Shown here piece after piece: positions 18,945 through 26,537 of a DNA stretch of 64,000 nt. The DNA comes from Bacteroidales bacterium. Lineage in GTDB: Bacteria > Bacteroidota > Bacteroidia > Bacteroidales > FEN-979. Below the pieces are notes generated by a model, which was not told where the DNA came from, did not search any database, and saw nothing but the letters and a program-made list of their open reading frames with translations. The translations under genes were made by a program, and so were the position numbers. Within the stretch, counting starts at the first letter, position 1. Every line of letters starts with the position of its first letter. The stretch is from NCBI GenBank assembly GCA_023229525.1, contig JALNZC010000015.1, positions 1 to 64,000 on the forward strand, given 5' to 3'.

Positions 18945-18952
18945 TACCTTTG
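18945..18952 (+). promoter_or_regulatory. Bacteroidota -7 box (TACCTTTG) for prfA
   Basis: TACCTTTG matches TAnnTTTG and lies 22 bases before the prfA ATG; a GAGGGAT sequence between them may serve as ribosome-binding site. No clear -33 TTG. Confidence 0.5.
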
Positions 18953-18974
18953 TACTTTCATTTGAGGGATAACA

Positions 18975-20045
18975 ATGTTAGATAAATTAGAAGCCATTAA
19001 GCTCAAATATGAGGACCTGCAGGTACAAATGAATGACCCGTCGGTAATGGATGACATGAAGCGCTATATCAAGCTCAATAAGGATTACAAGGAGCTGGTC
19101 CCCATCATGGAAGCATTTGAGCGATATAAGCATATTCTTGCCAATATCGAAAATGCAAAGGACATCATTCACAACGAAAAGGATGAAGAGTTCCGCAGTA
19201 TGGCAAAGGATGAGTTGAATACATTAACGGAAGAAAAAGATAAACTGGAGGAGGAGATCCGGATGATGCTTATACCTGCTGATCCGGAAGACGGTAAAAA
19301 TGCCGTCGTTGAAATCCGGGCAGGAACAGGTGGTGATGAAGCCAGTATTTTTGCGGGTGACCTCTTCCGCATGTACAACAAATTTTGTGAGACAAAACGG
19401 TGGAAAGTAGATCTGGTTGATTTCACCGAAGGTACAATGGGTGGATTTAAGGAGATTATTTTTAATGTGACCGGTGAAAACGTCTATGGGCAACTGAAAT
19501 ATGAATCCGGTGTACATCGGGTTCAAAGAGTACCACAGACGGAAACGCAAGGACGGGTACATACTTCTGCGGCAACGGTGGCCATTTTACCAGAAGCGGA
19601 TGAATTCGATGTTGAGGTAAAACCGGCCGATGTACGGAAAGATACATTTTGTTCTTCCGGACCGGGCGGACAATCAGTAAATACTACCTATTCGGCCATT
19701 CGCCTTACCCATATTCCTTCAGGGATTGTTGTTTCCTGCCAAGATGAAAAATCGCAGATCAAAAACTTTGAAAAAGCGATGAAGGTGTTACGCTCCAGGT
19801 TGTATGAACTGGAGCACCAAAAGTACCTCGATGAAATTTCCCGAAAACGTAAGACGATGGTTTCGACAGGTGACCGGTCGGCAAAAATCCGTACTTATAA
19901 TTATCCGCAGAGCCGGGTGACCGATCATCGGATCAATATGACACTATATAATCTTCCTGTAGTACTCGATGGTGATGTACAACCCTTGATCGATGCCCTG
20001 CAGCTTGCCGAGAATGCCGAACGGTTAAAGGAGGCTGTTGTCTGA
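18975..20045 (+). CDS. prfA: Peptide chain release factor 1
   Basis: RF1 recognises UAA and UAG in the ribosomal A site and triggers peptide release. The 356-residue protein has the coiled N-terminal domain, the catalytic GGQ in SGPGGQSVNTTYSAI near residue 230, and the region RVHTSAATVAILPEADE preceding it, which is typical of RF1. The length fits (E. coli 360). There is no internal frameshift site, which also argues against RF2. pyrF follows after a spacer holding a composite repeat; the prfA-pyrF order is common in the phylum. Confidence 0.96.
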   Translation: MLDKLEAIKLKYEDLQVQMNDPSVMDDMKRYIKLNKDYKELVPIMEAFERYKHILANIENAKDIIHNEKDEEFRSMAKDELNTLTEEKDKLEEEIRMMLIPADPEDGKNAVVEIRAGTGGDEASIFAGDLFRMYNKFCETKRWKVDLVDFTEGTMGGFKEIIFNVTGENVYGQLKYESGVHRVQRVPQTETQGRVHTSAATVAILPEADEFDVEVKPADVRKDTFCSSGPGGQSVNTTYSAIRLTHIPSGIVVSCQDEKSQIKNFEKAMKVLRSRLYELEHQKYLDEISRKRKTMVSTGDRSAKIRTYNYPQSRVTDHRINMTLYNLPVVLDGDVQPLIDALQLAENAERLKEAVV

Positions 20046-20061
20046 TGATAAACCAGCATGT

Positions 20062-20130
20062 TGGAAAATCGGATGCCGGATACAAGATTCAGGATACAAG
20101 ATAAATCGTAAATCTAAAATCGTAAATCAC
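20062..20130 (+). repeat. Composite heptamer repeat, prfA-pyrF spacer
   Basis: Degenerate GATGCCG/GATACAA/GATTCAG units run into GATAAATCGT and then AAATCTA, AAATCGT, AAATCAC units, all with 7-base period. The copy ends directly before the GTG start of pyrF. Confidence 0.75.
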
Positions 20131-20131
20131 T

Positions 20132-20983
20132 GTGAAACGTCAGGAATTGATCCGCCTTATAAAAACCAAAAAGTCGTTTCTCTGCATCGGCCTGGACCCC
20201 GATCTTTCGAAAATCCCACAGCACCTGCTTAATGATGAGGACCCAATTTTCAGCTTCAACAAGCAGATCCTTGATGTAACTCACGATCTCGTAGTAGCAT
20301 TTAAACCCAATTTTGCCTTTTACGAATGTTATGGTGTCAGGGGATGGAATAGTCTGGCGAAAACCATTCAGTATATCAATAAAACATACTCCGGAAAGGC
20401 TTTTACGATTGCTGATGCTAAACGGGGCGATATTGGGAACACGTCGCAACAATATGCCAGGGCTATGTTTGATCCATCGATGTCGGGAATGGATTTTGAT
20501 GCTGTGACTGTTGCACCTTACATGGGAGAAGATTCAGTGAAGCCATTCCTTTCCCATCAAGGAAAGTGGATCATATTACTTGCATTGACATCAAACAAAG
20601 GAGCGGGAGACTTTCAGTTGCTCGATACAGGGGATAAAAAATTGTTTGAAGAGGTGCTTTGTAAATCAAGTCAATGGGGCTCCAATGAAAATATGATGTA
20701 TGTTGTTGGCGCGACCAAAGCCGAAATGCTGACGAAAGTGAGGGAGATCATTCCTGATCATTTCCTTTTGGTTCCTGGTGTAGGTGCCCAAGGCGGTAGT
20801 TTAGCGGAAGTCGCCAAATATGGGCTCACCAGAGAGTGTGGCCTTTTGGTTAATTCTTCACGCAATATACTTTATGCTTCAAAGGAAAAGGATTTTGCGC
20901 AAAAAGCACGAGCCGAAGCATTGAAAATGCAGAAAGAAATGGAAGTAATCTTGGAAAAAGCCGGTATCACTGAACAACGGTAA
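20132..20983 (+). CDS. pyrF: Orotidine 5'-phosphate decarboxylase
   Basis: PyrF makes UMP from OMP, the last step of de novo pyrimidine synthesis. The 283-residue protein is of the longer type-2 subfamily. It has FLCIGLDPDL near residue 16, the catalytic DAKRGDIGNT near 94 containing the Asp-x-Lys-x-x-Asp charge network, and the phosphate-binding VPGVGAQGGS near 215. GTG at 20132 is the only upstream start in frame after the repeat. The last 17 bases overlap the end of ilvE on the other strand, so the two genes converge without a terminator. Confidence 0.95.
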   Translation: MKRQELIRLIKTKKSFLCIGLDPDLSKIPQHLLNDEDPIFSFNKQILDVTHDLVVAFKPNFAFYECYGVRGWNSLAKTIQYINKTYSGKAFTIADAKRGDIGNTSQQYARAMFDPSMSGMDFDAVTVAPYMGEDSVKPFLSHQGKWIILLALTSNKGAGDFQLLDTGDKKLFEEVLCKSSQWGSNENMMYVVGATKAEMLTKVREIIPDHFLLVPGVGAQGGSLAEVAKYGLTRECGLLVNSSRNILYASKEKDFAQKARAEALKMQKEMEVILEKAGITEQR

Positions 20984-21986
20984 CCCATCCGTGGGTATCC
21001 GGCTCAAGCCCTTCCTGTATCCCTTTTAGTTTCAGATACAATTTTGTCGAAAGCGGACCTGGCTTTCCGTCCTTGCAATAGTTGTAAATTTTTCCGGTAT
21101 CGCGGTCATGAATCTGGCAAATGGGTGAAATCACAGCTGCGGTGCCACAGGCGCCGACTTCATCAAATTCTGTCAGTTCTTCAACAGGCACATGACGGCG
21201 TTCCACCCTGAGACCCATTTCTTCTGCCAGAACACACAACGACATATTGGTAATTGAAGGGAGGATCGAAGATGAATCGGGGGTAATGTATGAATTGCCT
21301 TTAATTCCAAAAAAGTTAGCCGGGCCCGCTTCGTCGATATATTTTTTCTCGCGTGCATCCAGGAAAATACAGGAAGCAAATCCGTCTTCATGAGCACGTT
21401 CCCCAGCCCGAAGGCTGGCGGCATAATTACCCCCCACTTTAACATGCCCGGTACCCAGCGGTGCGGCTCGATCATAATCACGAACCACCTGCATTCTAAC
21501 GGGATTAAATCCCTCTTTAAAATATGGGCCTACGGGACCGGCAAATACCATAAACATATACTCTTTGCCCGGTTTCACGCCAACTTCTGGCCCTGTCCCT
21601 ATCAGAAGGGGCCGGATATAAAGGGAAGCGCCTTCACCATATGGAGGGACATATTTCAAATTAAGTTTGACTGCTTTGACCACTGATTCTTCAAAAACCG
21701 GAATCGGGACTTCAGCCATCAGAATTCCCCGTGCTGAACTTTGCATACGTTTTGCATTTTCCACCATCCTGAAGATACGGATCTTCCCATCAATTCCGGT
21801 GAATGCTTTCATACCTTCAAAAGCTTCCTGTCCATAATGTAAACAGGTAGCTGCCATGTGCATGGTGATCAATTCCGAGTCTGTAACTTCTGGTTCTCCC
21901 CACTTACCATCTTTGTAATAACAGCGAACGTTGTAGTCTGTCTTGAAGTAACCAAAGGGTAAGCTCTTCCAATCTATCGTATTCAT
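20967..21986 (-). CDS. ilvE: Branched-chain amino acid aminotransferase
   Basis: IlvE interconverts leucine, isoleucine and valine with their 2-keto acids using glutamate. The 339-residue fold-type IV PLP enzyme has the early motif HYGQEAFEGMKAF near residue 51, the PLP lysine in GHVKVGGNYAAS near 181, EAGPANFFG near 220 and the GACGTAAVISPI signature near 290, as in class IV aminotransferases of the mitochondrial-like branch. It starts at the ATG at 21986. It converges with pyrF with a 17-base overlap. Confidence 0.94.
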   Translation of the reverse strand: MNTIDWKSLPFGYFKTDYNVRCYYKDGKWGEPEVTDSELITMHMAATCLHYGQEAFEGMKAFTGIDGKIRIFRMVENAKRMQSSARGILMAEVPIPVFEESVVKAVKLNLKYVPPYGEGASLYIRPLLIGTGPEVGVKPGKEYMFMVFAGPVGPYFKEGFNPVRMQVVRDYDRAAPLGTGHVKVGGNYAASLRAGERAHEDGFASCIFLDAREKKYIDEAGPANFFGIKGNSYITPDSSSILPSITNMSLCVLAEEMGLRVERRHVPVEELTEFDEVGACGTAAVISPICQIHDRDTGKIYNYCKDGKPGPLSTKLYLKLKGIQEGLEPDTHGWVTVVQ

Positions 21987-22107
21987 ATAGTCATGTTTTA
22001 GTTCATTTCAGGAAGAAATACATTGTAAAAATAGGAATTTTCTTTCATGGGAATGTGAATAATAAAAAAAAATGCAGTTCCCTTGTCATTTTGGCAGAAC
22101 CTTACCG

Positions 22108-22124
22108 TTGGCACCTGGTTTGAT
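22108..22124 (+). promoter_or_regulatory. Possible sigma-54-like promoter upstream of htpG
   Basis: TTGGCAC-CTGGT-TTGAT resembles the -24/-12 consensus TGGCAC-N5-TTGCA with correct spacing, but the -12 element reads GA instead of the near-invariant GC. It lies 34 bases before the htpG ATG. A second TTGGCA occurs 17 bases upstream. Weakly supported. Confidence 0.25.
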
Positions 22125-22158
22125 AACCCAGTCGCAACCAAAATAAAACCCATTGATC

Positions 22159-24066
22159 ATGCAAACAGGTAAAATTAACGTCCAAACCGAGAACATTTTT
22201 CCGATAATTAAAAAATTTCTTTATTCTGAACACGAAATATTCCTGCGTGAGTTAATTTCCAATGCAGTAGATGCTACTCAAAAACTAAAAACGCTCGCAG
22301 TTCTTGGCAAGTACAATGGCGACATGAGTGATCTGACCATAGAGGTAACACTCGATAAGAAGAAAAAAACAATCTCCGTTAAAGACAAAGGGATCGGAAT
22401 GACCCTTGCAGAAGTGGATAAATACATAAACCAGATTGCCTTTTCCAGCGCCGAAGAATTCATCAAGAAATTTAAGACAAAAACCGAATCGGAGATGAAT
22501 GCTATTATCGGTCATTTCGGGCTTGGATTTTATTCCAGTTTCATGGTCTCCAAAAAGGTGGAGATTCTTACCAAAACTTACCTGACCAAAGGCGATAAAG
22601 CAGCTGTACGGTGGGAATGTGACGGCAGTCCCGATTATACCATGGACGAATCAGACAAGACTGACCGCGGAACAGAAGTTATTCTTCATATTGCCGATGA
22701 TTCAAAGGATTATCTTGAGGAATACAAACTGTTGGAGATCCTGAAAAAATATTGCAAATTCCTTCCTGTTCCAATTCATTTTGGTAACGAAAAGGTTTGG
22801 GAAAAAGTGGAAGGGGAAAAAGATAAAGATGGTAAAGATAAAGAGGTTGAAGTCGAGAAACCCAGGATTATCAACAATACTGATCCGGCTTGGAAGAAAA
22901 AGCCCGTAGATCTTAAGGACGAAGATTATAAAAAGTTTTATCACGAACTTTATCCCTATACATTTGAAGAGCCTTTATTCTGGATACACCTGAATGTGGA
23001 TTATCCTTTCAATCTTACCGGCATCCTTTATTTCCCGAAGGTTAAAAGGAATCTTGAGGTTCAGAAAGACAAGATACAACTTTACAGTAACCAGGTTTTT
23101 GTAACCGATTCGGTTGAAGGTATCGTTCCTGATTTTCTGACACTTCTGCATGGAGTTCTTGATTCTCCCGATATTCCGCTCAATGTATCGAGAAGTTATT
23201 TGCAAAGTGACCCGAACGTGAAAAAGATTTCAAACCATATTACCAAAAAAGTGGCAGACAAATTAGAGTCGTTATTCAAAGATACCCGGCCCGATTTTGA
23301 AGCTAAATGGGATGATATCAAAGTATTTATCGAATACGGTATCATCTCCCAACCTGAATTTTTCGACCGGGCAAAGAAATTTTGTCTGTTAAAAAATGTT
23401 GACGGGAAATACTTCACCTTCGAAGAGTATGAAAATCATGTCAAGCCAACGCAAAAAGACAAAGATGGGCAACTGATATACCTCTATGCGACAAATCCTC
23501 AGGAGCAATATAGTTTCATTCAGCCTGTCAAAGAAAGAGGATATGATATATTGCTCATGGACGGGATACTCGAATCGCATTTCATCAACACCCTTGAACA
23601 GAAATTTGAGAAGACCCGTTTCACCCGGATCGATTCTGATACCCTTGATAAACTGGTCAAAAAAGAAGACACGTTGCCTTCCAAACTCAATGATGACCAG
23701 CAAAAATCTATCAGGGAAATGATCGAAAAGCAGATTGATTCAAAGAAATTCACACTTGCTTTTGAAAGTCTGAGCGAAAAGGAAGCTCCTTTCCTGATCA
23801 CCCAGAACGAGTTTATGCGCAGGATGAAAGACATGTCGGCCCTTGGTGGTGGCGGGTATAGCTTCATGGGTGAAATGCCTGAAAACTATAACCTTGTGGT
23901 CAATTCCAACAATCCACTTATCGGCCGTCTTCTTATTGAGCCCGACGGTGGCAAGCAGAGTGATATAATCAAACAATTATTCGATCTGGCCCTTCTCGCA
24001 CAAAATATGTTGAAGGGAAAAGAACTGGCGGAATTTATCAAACGTAGTACGGAACAGGTTGGATAA
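22159..24066 (+). CDS. htpG: Molecular chaperone HtpG (bacterial Hsp90)
   Basis: HtpG is an ATP-dependent homodimeric chaperone in the cytosol. I start at the ATG at 22159 (MQTGKINVQTENIFP), which matches the family N-terminus; an upstream TTG at 22153 is unlikely. The 635-residue protein has the GHKL ATPase domain (about 1-220) with ELISNAVDA, DKGIGMT and GHFGLGFYS, the middle domain with the conserved LNVSRSYLQ near 353, and the C-terminal dimer domain. A charged insert (GEKDKDGKDKEVEVEK) near residue 225 resembles the acidic linker of eukaryotic Hsp90. Confidence 0.97.
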   Translation: MQTGKINVQTENIFPIIKKFLYSEHEIFLRELISNAVDATQKLKTLAVLGKYNGDMSDLTIEVTLDKKKKTISVKDKGIGMTLAEVDKYINQIAFSSAEEFIKKFKTKTESEMNAIIGHFGLGFYSSFMVSKKVEILTKTYLTKGDKAAVRWECDGSPDYTMDESDKTDRGTEVILHIADDSKDYLEEYKLLEILKKYCKFLPVPIHFGNEKVWEKVEGEKDKDGKDKEVEVEKPRIINNTDPAWKKKPVDLKDEDYKKFYHELYPYTFEEPLFWIHLNVDYPFNLTGILYFPKVKRNLEVQKDKIQLYSNQVFVTDSVEGIVPDFLTLLHGVLDSPDIPLNVSRSYLQSDPNVKKISNHITKKVADKLESLFKDTRPDFEAKWDDIKVFIEYGIISQPEFFDRAKKFCLLKNVDGKYFTFEEYENHVKPTQKDKDGQLIYLYATNPQEQYSFIQPVKERGYDILLMDGILESHFINTLEQKFEKTRFTRIDSDTLDKLVKKEDTLPSKLNDDQQKSIREMIEKQIDSKKFTLAFESLSEKEAPFLITQNEFMRRMKDMSALGGGGYSFMGEMPENYNLVVNSNNPLIGRLLIEPDGGKQSDIIKQLFDLALLAQNMLKGKELAEFIKRSTEQVG

Positions 24067-24073
24067 GAAAAAA

Positions 24074-24094
24074 GATGCTGGATGCTGAATAAAT
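24074..24094 (+). repeat. Short copy of the composite repeat behind htpG
   Basis: Two GATGCTG units followed by AATAAAT begin seven bases after the htpG stop codon. Confidence 0.6.
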
Positions 24095-24228
24095 ATTTTC
24101 ACCGTAGTCCTAACGCACAGTCACGTGATTACATCTTTACCGGAGTTCTGAATTGGTTTTGAATTTTGAATGTTGTGTTATATTATAAATTAGTAATTTA
24201 GCAGAAAACAAACTTAAATCGTTGAATT

Positions 24229-24825
24229 ATGAAAATCAGTAAAGGCTGGATCGTTCTGATCGTCATTGTCGTAGTAATATTTCTTCTTTTTTCCTGGGGA
24301 ACAGGTATTTACAATAAACTAGTAAGTCAGGAGGAGGGAGTCAATCAGGCTTGGGCCAACGTAGAGAATGTTTATCAACGGAGACTCGACCTTATCCCGA
24401 ATCTGGTAAATACCGTGAAGGGGGTTGCCAATTTTGAAAAAAGCACTTTGACTGCCGTGATTGAGGCCCGCGCTAAAGCCACTAGTGTTCAGATTAATCC
24501 AAAAAACCTCGATGAAGGTTCACTTCAAAAATTCCAGGAGGCACAGAACGGTGTTAGTTCTGCACTTGGCCGGCTAATGGTAGTAGTGGAACAGTATCCT
24601 CAGCTAAAAGCAACCCAGAATTTTGCGGAGCTTCAGGCACAGCTCGAAGGGACAGAAAACCGGATCACGGTTGAACGTATGAAATTCAATGAATCAGCTC
24701 AGGCTTTTAATACATACCTGCGTCGATTCCCGGCAAATATTTTTGCCGGTTTGTTAGGTTTCCAGAAAAAAGCTTATTTTGCTTCCGACAAAGGAGCTGA
24801 AAAAGCACCCCAGGTTCAATTCTAA
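24229..24825 (+). CDS. LemA family protein
   Basis: A 198-residue LemA protein: one N-terminal TM helix (residues 8-28), then a periplasmic-type helical bundle with the family-defining VNQAWANVENVYQRRLDLIPNL region near residue 40 and ARAKATSV near 82. The C-terminal part ends in GFQKKAYFAS as usual. LemA proteins have no settled biochemical role; they are often followed by TPM-domain genes, as here, and this trio is thought to act in envelope or membrane-protein quality control. The TPM gene follows after 22 bases. Confidence 0.93.
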   Translation: MKISKGWIVLIVIVVVIFLLFSWGTGIYNKLVSQEEGVNQAWANVENVYQRRLDLIPNLVNTVKGVANFEKSTLTAVIEARAKATSVQINPKNLDEGSLQKFQEAQNGVSSALGRLMVVVEQYPQLKATQNFAELQAQLEGTENRITVERMKFNESAQAFNTYLRRFPANIFAGLLGFQKKAYFASDKGAEKAPQVQF

Positions 24826-24847
24826 CCAAGGATAACGACATATACTG

Positions 24848-25294
24848 ATGGGAACAAAAGCCAGAGATTTCTTTTCTCAGCAAGAGCAGAAGGAGATCAA
24901 GGAAGCTATCATGAGCGCAGAACTCGATACTTCCGGTGAGATCAGGGTACATATTGAAAACTCCTGTTCCGGTGATGTCATGGACAGGGCAGCTTTTGTA
25001 TTCAGACAACTTGGCATGAACAAGACAGCCTTGCGGAATGGTGTATTGATCTATCTTGCCATTAAAAACAGACAGTTCGCCATCATTGGGGATAAAGGAA
25101 TACATGCGGTGGTTCCGGAAAATTTCTGGGATAATATCAAGGCAGATATGCTGGAATATTTTCGTAATAACCATTTTACTGAGGGTTTGGTCAAAGCAAT
25201 ATTAAAGGCCGGGGAGCATCTGAAAAAACATTTTCCACGGGCGAAAAACGACATCAATGAATTATCGGATGATATTTCATTCGGTAAAGACTGA
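24848..25294 (+). CDS. TPM domain-containing protein, cytoplasmic or membrane-tethered form
   Basis: This 148-residue protein consists almost only of a TPM (TLP18.3/Psb32/MOLO-1) domain, with SGEIRVHIENSC near residue 30, GVLIYLAIKNRQFAIIGD near 64 and a basic C-terminus. There is no signal peptide or TM helix, unlike the second TPM protein downstream. TPM domains in plants have acid phosphatase activity or assist photosystem repair; the bacterial role is unknown. It sits between lemA and the second TPM gene. Confidence 0.88.
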   Translation: MGTKARDFFSQQEQKEIKEAIMSAELDTSGEIRVHIENSCSGDVMDRAAFVFRQLGMNKTALRNGVLIYLAIKNRQFAIIGDKGIHAVVPENFWDNIKADMLEYFRNNHFTEGLVKAILKAGEHLKKHFPRAKNDINELSDDISFGKD

Positions 25295-25353
25295 TCAATT
25301 TGATGATTTGAAGATGTGAAAATTTGAAGATGATATATTGTGATGATTTGATG
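25292..25353 (+). repeat. AT-rich 8-base period repeat between the two TPM genes
   Basis: Units GATTTGAA, GATGTGAA, AATTTGAA and GATGATAT follow each other with 8-base spacing, then degenerate copies run up to the AGGAGGA before the next gene. Confidence 0.55.
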
Positions 25354-25368
25354 AGGAGGAAAAATGGC

Positions 25369-26181
25369 ATGAGTACTATCAGAGGGTTTATTTCTTTTTT
25401 TTGGATATTTTTCCTGTGTGGATTATCTTCAGTCAACGGACAGAACATACCTGCCAGGCCCGATCCCCCAAGACTGGTCAATGATTTTGCCGGAATTCTT
25501 TCTGCAGATCAGATACAGCAGCTGGAGAACAAACTGGTTGCTTTCAACGATTCTACTTCCACCCAGCTTCTGGTTGTAATTGTGAAATCGTTGAATGGTT
25601 ACGATAAAAACGATTTTGCCTATCGCATCGGACAGACCTGGGGTGTCGGACAAAAAGGCAAAAACAATGGCGCAGTCATACTCGTCAAACCAAAATACCA
25701 GAACGATCAGGGGGAAGCGAGCATTCAAACCGGTTATGGATTGGAAGGCGCCATCCCGGATGCGCTGGCAAAGCGCATCGTTGAAAACGAAATGATCCCA
25801 AACTTCAGGGAAGGGAATTATTATCAGGGGATTGATGCCGCAACCTCTACCATGATGTCGTTGGTGAAAGGTGAATATACTGCTGATCAATATACAAAGC
25901 GTACCAAAAATAAATCGACACCGCTCGGACTCATTATTCCCATAATTATCATGGTCGTAGTTTTTACCATGATCCGGGGAAGCCGCGGCAGGGCACATTC
26001 AGTCGGTAAACAACTCCCATTCTGGACTGCCCTCTGGATGCTCGGCTCCATGGGAGGAGGAGGCAGGGGAAGCTGGAACGATTTTTCATCGGGTTCCGGT
26101 GGATTTGGTGGAGGCGGAGGTGGTTTCGGCGGGTTTGGTGGCGGTAGTTTCGGAGGCGGCGGCGCGGGAGGAAGCTGGTAA
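25369..26181 (+). CDS. TPM domain-containing membrane protein (YgcG-like) with Gly-rich tail
   Basis: I start at the ATG at 25369, which follows AGGAGGA (25354-25360); upstream in-frame TTG codons lie in repeat DNA. The 270-residue protein has a signal peptide (residues 1-24, ending VNGQ), a TPM domain (about 35-160, with VNDFAGILSADQIQQLE and TGYGLEGAIPDALA), one TM helix (about 180-200) and a C-terminal tail of Gly, Ser and Phe repeats (GGGGGFGGFGGG) ending in GGSW. The architecture equals YgcG and related LemA partners. The tail is low-complexity and its role unknown. Confidence 0.92.
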   Translation: MSTIRGFISFFWIFFLCGLSSVNGQNIPARPDPPRLVNDFAGILSADQIQQLENKLVAFNDSTSTQLLVVIVKSLNGYDKNDFAYRIGQTWGVGQKGKNNGAVILVKPKYQNDQGEASIQTGYGLEGAIPDALAKRIVENEMIPNFREGNYYQGIDAATSTMMSLVKGEYTADQYTKRTKNKSTPLGLIIPIIIMVVVFTMIRGSRGRAHSVGKQLPFWTALWMLGSMGGGGRGSWNDFSSGSGGFGGGGGGFGGFGGGSFGGGGAGGSW

Positions 26182-26190
26182 ACCGTTCAT

Positions 26191-26229
26191 TTTACGATTT
26201 TTGATTTACGATTTCAGATTTTAGATTTG
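26191..26229 (+). repeat. Heptamer repeat (TACGATT/TTTGATT/TTAGATT)
   Basis: Five 7-base units, the reverse complement of the AAATCGT family seen at 20102 and 48604, fill the spacer up to the start codon of the DUF4492 gene. Confidence 0.65.
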
Positions 26230-26439
26230 AATTTCATCAAACAAATCTGGTTATTTTATTATGATGGGTTCCGCAGTATGACTGTCGGGAAAAAGCTCTG
26301 GTTGATCATATTTATTAAACTTTTCGTCCTCTTTTTTATCCTTCGTCTCCTTTTCTTTCCAAATTTTCTCAGATCGAAGTTCGATAACGACAGAGACCGG
26401 GGTAATTATGTCAAAGAACAATTGATTCGTCGAAAATGA
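26227..26439 (+). CDS. DUF4492 family small membrane protein preceding cydAB
   Basis: A 70-residue protein with the DUF4492 pattern YYDGFRSMTVGKKLW (residues 11-25) followed by one TM helix (about 25-46) and a charged tail. In Bacteroidota and Campylobacterota this family sits just before cytochrome bd genes, as here (98 bases to cydA), which suggests a role in assembly or function of the oxidase; that is inference from context. The only start that keeps the conserved N-terminus is TTG at 26227, which overlaps the end of a heptamer repeat. Confidence 0.85.
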   Translation: MNFIKQIWLFYYDGFRSMTVGKKLWLIIFIKLFVLFFILRLLFFPNFLRSKFDNDRDRGNYVKEQLIRRK

Positions 26440-26489
26440 CATTTCGGTAAAAAAATATTGATTTATTTTTACCATCAGAAAAACTTTTT

Positions 26490-26497
26490 TACATTTG
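26490..26497 (+). promoter_or_regulatory. Bacteroidota -7 box (TACATTTG) for cydA
   Basis: TACATTTG matches TAnnTTTG and ends 40 bases before the cydA ATG. No TTG sits at the right -33 distance, so cydAB may use both this and the promoter ahead of DUF4492. Confidence 0.45.
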
Positions 26498-26537
26498 ACC
26501 TTTAAGTTTTCTGAAAGCATTCCTAAATTCATCTGCT

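Noticed and set aside
18975..20045. Programmed frameshift as in release factor 2
   Set aside because: The frame is continuous and the sequence is RF1-like.
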